A DNA stretch of 64,000 bases from Acholoe squamosa (GCA_949317995.1 OX439047.1:34820950-34884949), one strand, 5' to 3'; shown: positions 22,309 through 33,777, counted from the stretch's first letter. Made by a program: numbers and translations. The notes: generated from the sequence alone by a model not told the origin.

Positions 22309-24194
22309 TTTTCTACAGCTTCTAATTTCTCCGGATCTGCACTCACTCCGTTAGGGGTGATGATCCTTCCCAGATATGTAATTGTTTTCTTAAACAGATT
22401 ACATTTCTTGGGTTTAAGTTTTAGACCATTGGATAGTATCCGGTCAAGTACCAATTGCAGGTTCGCATGGCATTCCTTAAACGACTTGCCAAACACGACA
22501 ACGTCGTCCAAGTAGACCAAGCATTTCTTCCACAAAAGGTCGCTCAACAAGGATTCCATCATGGCCTCGAATGTAGCAGGGGCGTTACACAATCCGAAGG
22601 GCAAGACATTATACTCGAATAGCCCCATATGACTAGAGAACGCAGTTTTCTCCTTGTCATCGGGGTGCATCGGTATCTGCCAATACCCGGATTGCAAATC
22701 CAAGGTACAGAACCATTGGTTCCCACCCAAGCTATCTAAAGTCTCGTCTATCCTAGGCAGAGGATACGAGTTCTTCTTCGTTATACCGTTCAATTTTCGG
22801 TAATCTACACAAAAGCGGATTGTACCGTCTTTCTTAGTGGTCATACAAACAGGGCTGGACCAGGGACTCGAGCTCGGCACGATGACCCCTAGGTCCAACT
22901 GTTTTTGTATTTCCTGTTCACAAATTAACTTCTTCTTAAGAGGAAGTCTGCGATACGGGATTTTAAAAGGTTTCTCGTCGCCCACATCTATAGTGTGCAA
23001 CACCTTATCAGATCTGCCTACCGGTCCTCCTTCCCTACCGAAAGCATTCTCGTACCTCCGTAGGAGTTTTGCTAGGCATTCCTTATCCTCCGTATTCTGT
23101 AAATCTGATTGTTCAACCAGTTTCTTAAATTCTTCATCCAAAGGATGCTTACTAACAGGGTTTAGTGGTTTATTGAACCTGGCCTCGGCGACGTGTTCTA
23201 CCGAACTCATCTCTCCCACACTGTCGCCTCGTTTCAAGTAAACCACCGAACCACTTCGGTTAGTTATGGGTAATACAGACCATGCTGCATTAGCCACCAA
23301 TGTGTCCACTGAATCCAACCCGATACTTGATAAATATACTGTGTTGGGTTCAAAGACTCCAGTTTCATTCCTTTGGGCCATTGACCCGCCACAAAGGACA
23401 TCGCAAGTGGTACCCGGTGGGATCTTCACCGTGTGTATCACTGATGCAACCGAAGACACCTGTCTCAATACGCACTGGACATGCAAGCCATACGGGTTCC
23501 GTATACTCATCATACCATCCCTGGGGTCCAAGACGGCCCCATATAAGCTTGCAAAATCCAATCCGAGTATTCCGTCATCACTAACCTCTGCTATAGTTGG
23601 CCAAAGAACGAATTCTTTGCCTCCTATACGGATAGGCATAAACGTCCTACCAAAAGTACGCATACTGCTTCCGTCGGCTGTGCAAGCATTTACCCCCGTT
23701 TTGAGGTTCTCATGGCTGCCGGCCACCGAGTTGAAGAATCTTTTGGAAACACAGGAGTGGCTGGCTCCAGTATCCACCAAGAATTCTCCTACCCGGCCAT
23801 CCACAGATATGGGTACATACCACCGTCTCCCCCCTAAAGGAGAGGGGTTGCTGGTAAACTGGTGAAAGTCTCCCGAATCACCAAGATTCAATCCGAGTCC
23901 TCTCAAAAACTCCAGACACGGATGACTTGGGGGAAGGTGTGTCCCACACACTCGAATCAACTCCTTGATCCATCCTTCCTCTCCCCCAGTGCGGCCACTC
24001 GCCTCCATATGTTCACCACCGAACACATAAGCACTAGGGTCCCTGGCCCCGGCCGTAGTGCAGGGGTGCGCACCCACAGCCACCCGGCCTCCAGGTGAAT
24101 TTGATTCGAAATCTTCCACCGGGTTACCCCCGGTAGCATTTTGGCATTCGTTCCATCCTGGGGTTATACCCAATGCCGTGGATACAACCCCCAC
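22254..24194 (-). pseudogene. pol (PR-RT): Gypsy protease and reverse transcriptase, truncated before RNase H
   Basis: A 646-codon open frame. An aspartic protease motif (FLVDTGASHS, about residue 140) is followed by the reverse transcriptase: PVCMTTKKDGTIRFCVDYRK, then LDLQSGYWQIP, then LPFGLCNAPATFEAMM, then the catalytic CLVYLDDVVVFG, then KKCNLFKKTITYLG. After VSADPEKLEAVENWE the frame runs straight into DNA that, in another frame, encodes the integrase core, so RNase H, the tether and the integrase N-terminus are deleted. The frame overlaps the end of gag and sits in a different frame, consistent with programmed frameshifting between gag and pol. Confidence 0.92.
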
Positions 24195-27100
24195 TAGTTT
24201 CCCACATCAGTGGAATTCGTAGCGTTCTGTTCACCTTCACCGTTATCTTCGGCTTCATAGAAGGCAGCCATTACCGGCTTAGCAGCGGTACATTCAGACG
24301 AGTAGTGTCCCATGCGTTGGCACCTGAAACACTTAACCGTCCGGCGATCCACTCTGGGTCTCTGCCGGCTGGCTTGGAGGGCATCTGTAATTTTCTTACA
24401 CATATCTTCCATAAGTTTGGTCATGTCCGGAGGTTGACCCTTCGCTTTATCAGCGCTGTCAGAGGGATTAGTTGCCTTCCCACCAACTTTCGGGTCACTC
24501 CTGACCTCGGATAACGGTTTAGAATCCCTCGGTTTACTAAACGCCTTCCTCGGAATATACTTCCTACCTGAAGTATTTTTCCTAAGCTGCATCGAGCAAA
24601 AGTTGCCGTCCTCCTGCTTGATTTCAATTAGTTCAAAATCATCCGAGGTATTATCTACCTCGGATCGCTGAACTACCGGTGCTAGTGGAGCCGAGCCGGT
24701 GGCATTCGGTATATCCCCGGCTAACATGGCTCGCTTCTTCACGGCCATATCTATACCATTAAATATACGGTGCAATGTTATGCCTTCCTTCCAGGCATCT
24801 CTAGCAGCAATTTGCTCGTCTCGGTCTCTCAGACCCTTGACGAATTGTGTGATCAAATCATCCATATACCAGTCCTGGTTTTCTGTACCGGGTCTGGCCT
24901 TACTTAGCAGGCCATGCAGTTCCATACCGTATGCTCTGAAAGCTTCGTTTTGGCTTCTGTGTACGTTTCTTAAAGCGGACCATCGGATCCTCCTTGACCA
25001 TATTACACAACAGTCCACTAGCAGATTCAACTAACTGCTCAAAACTTCCTACGAGACCATACCAGGTCCGCCATTGCTCTACTGCCATGCGACCCGGCCC
25101 GCCTTTCAAGCATCTTACCAGATGCGGCTTGGCCTCGTATGGGGTCCAACCATTGCAGTTCATCACATCGATGAAATCTTCAAACCATTCTTTCCATGGC
25201 CGAGTACCATCGTATTCTTTAGGAATCACGGCTACCCTTCGGGCTGAATTATGGGCATACATCAATCAAGTGCATTGTTGTTTACTCCATTCAATCGCCT
25301 TGGTTTCATTCAAGGTTCGATTGCCTCCCATTCCACCAAAGCTTGTATTGCTTGGTGGAGGCGGTGGTGGTGGTTGGCTATACGTCCACTGTGTACCACT
25401 GTAGTTCGTATAGCCACCACCCCCTTGGTTAGGGCCGGTACCCGAGGCACCATCGCTACCTGCATTACCCGAAGTACCGTCCCCACCCTGAGCACCAGTG
25501 TAGTTGGTGCCACCCTGGTGACCGCCATCGGACGGCTGGCCCGTATGGTTTGGTTGACTGCCACCATTAGGTGGAGTTTGTTGGTTGCTGTTATTACCAG
25601 CTCCCAATCCGACATCTTCTGTCTGATCCACGTGTATGTGGAACCCACTAGTTTCCGCGCTAGTGTCGGAGGCATCCCGAGGTACATAGTCCAGGTCTAA
25701 GTTTTGGACTATTGGGACCTCACTTATCCGGACTCTACTAGTTCGGCCGTGCTTATCTTGGGTTCTAATGTAAACTCCCCCTTGATCTACATTCCGCGTT
25801 GCATTGTCATTGACAAAAGGATTGTACTGCGGATGCTTAGGTGTTGAACAGGAGACTGGGTCTCCTTGTTTAACAAACGTCGAGTTCGGGTTTAAGTCCT
25901 TACTCGCCGGAGGAGCATTCGTCTGCTCCTGCTCCTGTAAATAACTCTCCATAGCAGACTTATTTAATGTGAGGGTAGCTACATCCGTAGTAAGATTTCG
26001 CTGCTCCTCCCTTAGCTGTGCATTCTCTGACAAGATCTCGGATCGAATCTTCTCATTATCTGCGACAGCTCGGTTACGCTCCTCTTGGGCGGCTACTGCC
26101 TCCTGCTTAAAAGTATCCTTTAACAGACGATACTTTTCACCCTTTTCCTTTTGAGACCGCTGATATTCATTGGTCTCCCTCCGGATCTCGGCTTGTTCCG
26201 AGATTAACTTGGCTTCTGTCTCCGCTTTACGGAGCTGAAGTTTCTTTAACTTTTCCTCCATGGCATGCAACTCGGATTGTAATCTGTTTACATCCCGGGC
26301 CTTAGCAACCTCCTCGGCTCTAGCCTTTTCGATTGCTCTGAGTCTATTGGCTTCCTCGAGCTCCAGCTCAGCCAACTTTTTATCTTTTTCTTTCTCATCT
26401 TTCTCCTTTCGCTCCAATCGATGGGCTACAGAAGATAAGCGATATTTGAGGTCTGATTCCTTTAGAATCGCCTCCTGTTCAACGGAACGAAGTTTACCGA
26501 TCCGAGCTTTTGTCTCCTCCTCTATCTTCGCTTGGGCTGTCATGAATTGTTCATGCTGCCTCTTAGCCTGTAGCTCTACCTGCTCTTTGGCTTTCAAATA
26601 GGCCGAAGTAGTTTTATACCCAGGGCCAAACAAACCCGGGGCCCATCCGACGTCCGTATATCGACTTGCGACTGCCTCCAGGGTTAAACATGGAGTCAGA
26701 CAAGCCTTCGTCCAGAGATAGGCCTAGGTAGTGCCTTTCCGAGCTCCTCGGTTTGGCATCCTGGGGCCTAGTCTTTGGGGTTGCAGTAGGAACCTCTGGG
26801 TCCTTTACGGCTTTACTATCGTCGCTATCATGATCCGACGACGTCATTAGTGGGGCTACCCCGGTTGCCCCCTCTGGTATCGCTCCCGGGGGGGTCGCGG
26901 TACGCTGTATAGGGCTCTGGGCTATTGGGGTACCCAAGTTGCTAGCCGAGCCTGCTGGTATAATAGGTCCCAGCTGGCGTCTGCTAGTTATAACTTGGGA
27001 CCAATCGCTCAAGTTCAAGGTTGGGGGTCTTAGTACCCCCCTAAACAATCATGTATCCGGGGCTACCATTTGAGGTGTGCCCGGATACAACTTAACGATG

Positions 27101-27291
27101 CCATCTCCATTTCTGGTGGCACCGTCTGTTAGACCGGGTGTCGAGAAGACAGTCTGGACACCCTCCGGGTTGAACATATGTTGTTGACCCGGTTTCCAGT
27201 CTAACCATCCTCTTCGAATCCCTCTAGCCCAGGGCTGGAGGGATCCGCATCGGGTTTCCCGAGGCTTTCGGCCAATGTGGCCGCGCTCCAC
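24194..27291 (-). pseudogene. gag: Gypsy gag, unusually long with a coiled-coil N-terminal region, broken
   Basis: Sense frames 27291-26614, 26633-25266, 25265-24900 and 25030-24194 line up as one Gag. In-frame TGA codons lie at about 27049 and 25266, and frameshifts near 26630 and 24970. In order: a Pro/Thr-rich N-terminus, a long heptad-rich coiled coil (about 26600-25900), a Gly/Asn/Pro-rich low-complexity linker, a retrotransposon Gag (capsid) segment with EYDGTRPWKEWFEDF and LHRIFNGIDMAV, and one CCHC zinc knuckle (CFRCQRMGHYSSEC). The coiled coil and linker together are longer than a typical Ty3/gypsy Gag. Gag would assemble the particle and bind RNA through the knuckle. Confidence 0.82.
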
Positions 27292-27305
27292 CCCGCAACC
27301 AACTG

Positions 27306-27317
27306 GTCACGGCACCA
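27306..27317 (-). other. Primer binding site, tRNA-His type
   Basis: On the minus strand TGGTGCCGTGAC starts one base after the 5' LTR. It is complementary to the 3' end of eukaryotic tRNA-His (GTCACGGCA plus CCA). The tRNA identity rests on remembered tRNA sequence, not on a search. Confidence 0.65.
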
Positions 27318-27318
27318 G

Positions 27319-27681
27319 TTTAGTGGTTCGTATCGACTTATATGTTGGGTGGCTCGTTGGCTCGCTTATCACTAAAGATACCAACACAACACGAGTGATT
27401 CGGCTTGGGCAAAGCCCCGGATACCCCTACCTCTCGGGTAGGACTTTATTCACTTTTCAGCTGCTTATGGTTAAACGTCTTGACTGGACTACGTCCAGTC
27501 CCCTTCTGCGGCTCTTCCGGCTTCTTAGTAGAAGCTGGACGCGAGGCATGGTGCTGCCCCCTCTTGTACCAGCCGGGTATCGCAAAGCGACACCTAGTTG
27601 GCATAGAAGGAACGAGCACCACACGAACACGTCTCTCGGATGAACCGCACTAATATATATACAACGATGCCGGCCCCTACA
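27319..27681 (-). repeat. 5' LTR of the gypsy element
   Basis: 363 bp. Read on the minus strand it starts TGTAGGGGCCGG, has a TATA-like TATATATATTAG about 20 bp in and a GAATAAAGTCC polyadenylation signal about 205 bp further on. Its inner edge reads TTTAG where the partner LTR has TGTAG, one of the six differences. Confidence 0.92.
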
Positions 27682-28429
27682 TTATTATAAAATAATGTGT
27701 TTTGCTTGTGATCTTTTAGAGATTCCGTTTTTTGAAGATATATTTGAAATGATGAAACCTGCTGATAAAAATATTTAATAAATGTTGACCCTCAAAATTA
27801 TGTTTTAGGTACATTAAAGAGAAAAGTTTGCGATCAAATGAGAAAGAAAGAACATAAAATGTCTGTCCATTACCGTAATCTCCCGCGTATAAGGCGCGTC
27901 TTATATGCGAGGTTTTAGTACTTCCTGGATCCGCAAGGGGGAAACCAAGAGATTTCTTTTGATATGTTACACTCCCCTTAACTCAAAAAATGACAGAGGG
28001 GGTTTCAAGGGGGTGCGGGTGGCCCTAGCTACACATAGCTTTTTGAATTTTGGAAATCCATTCAGTAGAACCAAAGTTATGAATTTTTTATTTTTTTGAC
28101 AATATCCTTCAACTCTAGGTGCGTCTTATACGCGAGGTGCGCCTTATACGCAGGAGATTACGGTACATGTATTGTAAACTTTGTTCGTCCATGCTTATTC
28201 TTTCAATGAACAGTACTGATATTAGTTATATGTATTGTTGCATGCAACCGGTTCATGCGAAATGCTTCAATTTTTTATTACTAAAACAGAAAGTAAACCA
28301 AGGAAATGTAAATATTGTGATATGACATGGATGCAAAGGAAACCAGTTTGTGTTGATGATTTTATGGTATTTTTACAAAAAAAATCATTTTCTATGTTGA
28401 AAAAAATGCCTAAAGTGTTTCTATTTTGA
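27682..28429 (+). pseudogene. Unknown Polinton ORF, 3' part with RING-like cysteine pattern, split by a MITE
   Basis: Continues the ORF cut at 16790. A first segment (27682-27781, with CFACDLLE) is frameshifted near 27780. The next frame reads to 27872, and after the TA-flanked MITE resumes at 28166 with a cysteine/histidine pattern (YCKLC, then YCCMQPVHAKCF, then CKYCDMTW). Another frameshift lies near 28275. The C-x2-C ... C-x-H-x2-C ... C-x2-C layout resembles a RING or treble-clef zinc finger, so a ubiquitin-ligase-like role is possible but unproven. Product not recognised. Confidence 0.5.
27873..28163. mobile_element. 291-bp TA-flanked MITE (CCGTAATCTCC termini)
   Basis: The left end CCGTAATCTCCCGCGTATAA and the right end TTATACGCAGGAGATTACGG are inverted copies, with TA duplicated at 27871-27872 and 28164-28165. 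Repeated GCGTCTTATACGCGAGG words fill the arms. A Tc1/mariner or pogo-type mobiliser is likely. It lies inside the RING-like ORF, whose frame is restored if the MITE and one TA are removed. Confidence 0.8.
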
Positions 28430-28809
28430 ATAAAAACATTGAAATCAATGATTGAATGTATCTTCTTTGTTCTTTTAAGATTCAATGTCCTGCCCTCTGT
28501 TAGTCAATTTTAAAAATATAAAGTCTTTTAAAAGTTATGTATACATAAAATCTTCAAAAGTTATGTATACATAAAATCTAACTCTTGCACAAATAGTAAT
28601 CTTATTTTTAAGCAATTTCACTTAAGAGGAAGCACATTATATCTTACTATTTAAGCATATGACCTTCTACTAATGAAACTCGACCTTTAATTAATTAATC
28701 TCAATCTCGACCTTTAACTAATGAATCTCAAAGTCATAAGAGTCTCTCAAATCCGATTATTTCATTCAGATTAAACATGCAGCCCTCTGTGCAGCCCTCT
28801 ATCAGTTAA
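28430..28809. other. Polinton intergenic region with short tandem repeats
   Basis: A/T-rich. AAAAGTTATGTATACATAAA occurs twice in tandem (28527-28582), and CTCGACCTTTAAYTAATGAAT-type units occur about three times (28678-28735). GCAGCCCTCT is also doubled. No coding frame. It could hold the polymerase promoter. Confidence 0.45.
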
Positions 28810-29045
28810 CCCTTACGTGCCCAGATTAGCAAAAGTGCGCTCTTAAGCATGCATATATGTTTAATAGATCACCATGGGTTTAATATTGATCAGATCAAGA
28901 TGATTTCAACACTAGAAGAATCGTAATATCAAGGGCTTTCCAACGATACCAAATTTGTTATGGTGCATTGGGTGAATAATTATTTATTACATTTTCTGAA
29001 ATCACATAACTCAAAATTGTAATAAAAATCCTTACAAGGACAAGG
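28806..29045. mobile_element. Possible one-ended piggyBac-like MITE remnant
   Basis: TTAACCCTTACGTGCCCA at 28806-28823 closely resembles the left end of the MITE at 29688 (TTAACCCTTAGGTGCCCA). I could not find a matching right end before the polymerase frame begins, so only one terminus is supported. Confidence 0.35.
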
Positions 29046-29055
29046 ATACTATATG

Positions 29056-32000
29056 CCACCTACAGGTTCACATCTTAATTTTTACAGATTTCAAAAATAA
29101 AGTGAAAAGTCCTTTTATCATTTATGCAGATTTCGAATGTTATAATTATAAAATGAATGAACCAATTTATAAAGGTAAATCTTTATGTGAACGTGAACAT
29201 AAATTAAATGCTTTCGGTGCTATAATGGTGTCAAAATATAAAGAATACAATCAAGATCCATTCATATATATAGGAAAAGATGTCATATCAAATTTCGTCT
29301 CTTATTTATATAAAAAAAGAGCTGAAATATCCTTTATTTTACACCATAAAAGAGAACCTATGAAATTAACTCCTCAGGATATTTATCATGTAGCTAAGCA
29401 GAGAAAATGTTACATTTGTGGGGTTTCATTGACTCGTAAAGGTATACGTAAAGTTTTATATCATTCTCATATAGGGTGAGAAGGTAAAGGGAGAGATATA
29501 AACTATGCTTGTAACAGATGTAATCTTACTTATACGTCTTTAAGGATGGATAAATTAAAAATACCTATTGTTATTCATAAAAGCATGAACTATGACACTC
29601 ATTTTCTTATTCAAAAATTGTATAAATATGTGGACGAGAAAAATATATCTGTCATAGCAAAATTGTCAGAAAGATTTTTGACTTTAACCCTTAGGTGCCC
29701 AAGCGCGCATTTAAGCGCGGTTTTGGGCTTAAATGCATGTATATTGAAAGAAATTTCCATCCAGATACTTCTACTGGTCCAATCTGCAAAGTTAGACCCT
29801 CTTTGGAATGCTTATGACCCCCCAATTATGATACAACCATTTATTTGGCTTTATGTCCATTATAACAGGCACAGTGAGTCAAAACTTGAAAATGAGCAGT
29901 CATTTTATGTGATTCATTAAGGGGGCAAGAAGCTAAAATCTGACAGGTACCAAAATGATGATGGATCACACACACAGTTTCCCATCCTCCAATTATATTT
30001 TACAATAACTGTTCATATCCATAACGATAAGCCATGCATTGTTACTATTATAACATATTATGTTTCCTGTGTAACAGAACAGATGCAGACAGAATCAAGT
30101 TTGAATGTTATGTAAGGTCTTAAGATTGCAGGGAATGTGGGTGTATATAGCACAAGAGAGACCAAATACCAATAAATGACAACAAATGGAATGTTTTGGT
30201 AACTATGGTTACCAGACCTGATCAGGAATACCATGTCCTTAACTGAAAGTCTTCACTGGGTTATGAGTATTAAGAAAATGTGATGCCGAGCCCATATCAA
30301 AGAAGAAGATTGAAATAACACAAGGGCTAATCAACAAAATGATACAATCATGAAACAATGTAAAATAATGTAAAATTCTTCAAATAATTCTGGGCACAAA
30401 AAGGTTAAGTTTTGAAAATTTTCGTTTCATAGATTCTTTTCAATTTCTTCCTACTTCTTTAGCTAAATTACCAAATCTTATGAATGAAAAAGGAACTGAT
30501 GACTTCTATGAAACAAAGAAGCATTTAAAAGATAAAAAATTATTACCTTATGTTATCTGTAAAGGAGTTATGTGTTATGATTACATAAATTCATGGAGTG
30601 TTTTGAAAGAAAAAAAATTACCTGCAAGAAAATATTTTTATTCTTCTTTAACAAAAGAACACATTTCTAGCGAAGATTACCAGCATGCTCTTTTTATGTT
30701 CAAAGCTTTTAAATGCAAGAACCTAAAAGATTATTTGAGAGAATATTTAAAAATAAACGTGTTGCTTTTATGTGACGTTTTTTAATCTTTCAGAGAAAAG
30801 GCTTTAGATTACTATGGATTAGATCCGTCACATTTTCTTACTTCACCAAGCTTAAGTTATCAAGCCATGCTGAAATATACTGGGGTTAAATTAGATTTAT
30901 TTTCGGACATAGAAATGTACAATTTCATAGAAACAGGTGTAAGAGGAGGGATAACTAATGTTTCTTACAGGTATGCTGTGGCAGAAGAACCTGATGAACA
31001 TATTTTTTATATTGATTGCAACAATTTGTATGGAAAGTGTTAAGCAGATTTTTTACCTATTTCTGATTTCAAATGGTTAGAAAAAAAATAAAATAAATTA
31101 GAAATATGTAGCATTCCAGACAATAACGAGACAGGTTATATTATGGAGTTAACTCTATCTTATCCTGCAAACCTTCATGATAGGCATAATTCTTTTCCTT
31201 TAGCACCAGAAAAATTAGAAATAAAAAAGGAAGATTTGTCTCCTTATGCTGAACAAGTACTCAAAGACATAGGAATTTCATATAAAAAAGGAGGAAAGAA
31301 ATTGATATGTAACTTAAATCAAAAGGAATATTATGTTATACATTACCGTAACTTAAAGCTATATCTAAACCTAGGAATGAAAATTTAAAAAATACATAGA
31401 GTTCTTTCATTCAAACAAAAAGATTGGATGAAACCATACATCGATTTTAATACAACAAAAAGAACCTTAGCTACTTCTTCTTTTGACAAAGAATCTTTTA
31501 AGCTTTTAATTAATAGCACTTTTGGGAAAACATTGGAAAATGTTAAGAAAAGATCAACCATGAAATTAACTTCTAATCCTTCAGTAAGTGAAAAACTTAT
31601 AAGAAAACCAAATTTTAAATCACTTCATATCTTCCAAAAAGACTTCGTAGGTATACAATATAACAAAGAACGAATTCTTTTAAATAAACCTATATACATA
31701 GGATTTACAGTATTAGAACTATCAAAATTATGGATGTTTAATTTTCATTACAATATCATGTTACCTGCTTTTTCAGAAAGCATAATTCAATTATTGTACA
31801 CAGATACAGACTCATTCATTTATTACATCAAAGATGAACATTTCTTAGAAAAAATAAAAAAATATAGAAAATTATTTTGAATTTTCTAATCTTAAAGAAA
31901 GTCATCCTTTATTTTCCTCTAAAAATATGAAAGTTTTAGGAAAATTCAAATATGAAACAGGAGGGAAAAAAATAAAAGAATTTATAGCATTAAGACCTAA

Positions 32001-32350
32001 AATGTATTCTATCCTTTATGAAACTGGAGAAGAAGAAAAAAAGTAAAAGACATAAAAAAAAGTTGTATACGAGAAATAAAACATGATAACTTTAAGAAAG
32101 TCTTATTCGAAAATAAAATAAGAGAAGATCGATTCAGTAATATAGTAAGTCTAAAACATAAAGTGTACACCATTTCCCTACATAAGATTTCTCTTTCTCC
32201 TTTTGAAGATAAAAGATATTTTTGTGACGGTGGGATAAAATCTCTTGCTTATGGACACTATGGTATACCTAAAAGAAAGAAAAGAAGAAAATTAAACGAA
32301 ATACCTTTTCCAGAAATGAAAAAGGAAAAAGGAAAAAAGATCATGAGATA
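29056..32350 (+). pseudogene. polB: Polinton protein-primed family B DNA polymerase, broken and interrupted
   Basis: Starts near ATGCCACCT at 29056 with a frameshift by 29090. The exonuclease motif is FIIYADFECYN. A zinc-binding pair (CYICG) follows near 29420, and a TGA lies at 29477. A piggyBac-like MITE splits the gene at 29688-30404. Downstream are the conserved LSYQAMLKYTG and GVRGGITNVS segments, palm motif A (YIDCNNLYGKC), motif B (KLLINSTFGKTLENVKKR) and motif C (LYTDTDSFIYY). In-frame stops occur near 30783, 31040, 31088 and 31386, with frameshifts near 31870 and 32045. The end, IKSLAYGHYG, is typical of Polinton polymerases. It would replicate the element from a terminal-protein primer. 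Clearly inactive now. Confidence 0.9.
29688..30404. mobile_element. 717-bp piggyBac-like MITE inside polB
   Basis: The TTAA duplications at 29684-29687 and 30405-30408 flank termini CCCTTAGGTGCCCA and TGGGCACAAAAAGG (inverted, imperfect). TTAA with CCY...RGG ends is the piggyBac signature. The left part contains AAGCGCGCATTTAAGCGCG, an internal palindrome. No transposase frame. Polymerase coding continues in the expected order on both sides. Confidence 0.8.
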
Positions 32351-32394
32351 GCTTGAAAAAACTTTCACCTTATTAACACTATAAAGAAAGCTGA

Positions 32395-32620
32395 AGGCAT
32401 AATAAAAGAAAAAAAACAGAAAATGAACAAATCAGGAAAATACCCTACTTTGGCTTTCGGTCGCAGGAAAAGAATAGATATAAATAGATTTAAAGGAAGT
32501 GTATATTTACATTTTCATGACTTGACTAAAGATAAAGCATATCTCTTCAAAAAGAAGAGTTTGACCTTCTACTTCGAATGAAAAATAAAATATATAAAAA
32601 AAATGAAAAAGTTAAGAAAT
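32395..32620 (+). pseudogene. PC4-like single-strand DNA-binding protein, frameshifted
   Basis: A short frame reads FGRRKRIDINRFKGSVYLHF then DLTKDKA. After a one-base shift near 32552 it continues SLQKEEFDLLLRM. This matches the layout of the PC4/p15 coactivator fold: four short strands with a basic IDIR-like start, a Y-V-H/D-I-R-like strand, a K-G/A-I-S-L turn, then a helix of the EEW/EEF type. A lysine-rich, then Ser/Glu-rich tail follows to about 32740. PC4 proteins bind melted DNA, so a role in replication or late transcription of the Polinton is plausible. The assignment rests on pattern recognition only. Confidence 0.5.
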
Positions 32621-32822
32621 TGAAGAAAGAAAACAAACAAGAAAAAATGAAAAAAAAGAAAGAAAAAGAACAAAACTTAAGTAGTGATAGCAACAGTGAA
32701 AGTGAAATGGAATTAAGTGAAAATGACGGCAGTGAATAATATCATGAAAATATTATTGAGATAAATGAATGACTTACCTGATTAGCTTTAAAAATAATCC
32801 ATTTCAATTTTTTTATGATAAA

Positions 32823-33488
32823 AAATGGTTTCTAAATGTGAATTTTGTGGTAAAAATGCTGATTTAGTAAAAAATAAAAAAATATTGTTTAAAATGTGCA
32901 GAGTCAATGGTACAAGAATGTATAAGGTGCCATAGACCTTTTCAATCTTATCATTATTTTACGTCTGATGAAAATCACCTGAGATGTAATGCCTGCTACA
33001 ATAAATACATGAAAGAAAAGTTAAAAAGCAAAGCTAAATCTGCACAAAATTTCAGTATAAAAGTCATGGAAGACTTGAGTGAAAATGAAGACTCAAACAG
33101 CGTGTCTTCAGAAGAAGAAAAAAATGACTCCACCAAGAATGTTGAATCGAACATTATTTGTCCTATCAAGAAAGAAAATGAAAACCTGAAGAGAAGAAAA
33201 GAAGAGAGCGATGATAACTTAAGTCATAATGAAAATGAATATGAAGAAAAAAAGTAAAAATACAAGTCAAGAAAAAGAAGAAAAAGATAAACAAGACTTC
33301 TAGCAGGGTGGAAAATAATACAAGTGATGATGACTTAAGTCAAGATGAAAACGAAAAAGCAGAAAAAAAGGAAAAGGTGCAAGTTAAAAGAAAGAGAAAT
33401 GTGAACAAGCAGCAATCTAATACCTCGCGAAATAAACAAAAATCTATTCTAGTTCAAGGAAAACAAAAACGGGAAGCAAAAGTCTGAT
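32823..33488 (+). pseudogene. Small Cys-rich zinc-ribbon protein with acidic/basic tail
   Basis: Starts ATGGTTTCTAAATGT with KCEFCGKN. After a frameshift near 32885 it continues YCLKC, then CIRCHRPF, then RCNACYNKYMKE, giving four C-x2-C pairs in about 65 residues, enough for two zinc ribbons. A long Ser/Glu/Lys-rich tail follows, with another frameshift near 33255, ending at the TGA near 33486. It sits between the PC4-like gene and the integrase. I do not recognise the family; nucleic-acid binding is inferred from the zinc pairs and charged tail. Confidence 0.55.
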
Positions 33489-33777
33489 ATTTAACATAGA
33501 TGGAACTATGAAACCAAGTGGCTTCATCCCAATTTACATGCCTGTAAATCAGTAAACATTTTTTTGTTATATGACCAAAATAAAATTAAAAATTTCATGA
33601 ATAACCGTGAAATCTGACAGCATAAAGATGATATCGGCACACTTTCTATTACATTGAGATGGTTTAAAATCATGTGATTATATGTATCGTTCTATTCATG
33701 TATAAAAATTATTTGATATATTAAAACGAAACCATGCATATCGGATTTCCGTCTCTGTAATGTAATGCAGGAAATAT
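33489..33777. other. Polinton intergenic spacer
   Basis: About 290 bp, A/T-rich, no coding frame or repeat recognised. Probably holds the integrase promoter. Confidence 0.35.

Larger units (their letters stand above)
16791..27681 (-). mobile_element. Ty3/gypsy LTR retrotransposon, internally deleted, with a third ORF
   Basis: Two 363-bp LTRs (16791-17153, 27319-27681) enclose gag, pol and an extra 3' ORF, all on the minus strand. TTAT flanks both sides (16787-16790, 27682-27685). The LTRs differ at 6 positions by my reading (about 1.7%), so insertion was fairly recent. RNase H and the integrase N-terminal zinc domain are missing, and several stops and frameshifts break the ORFs. The element is clearly more GC-rich than the Polinton DNA around it. 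It inserted within a Polinton ORF. Confidence 0.93.
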
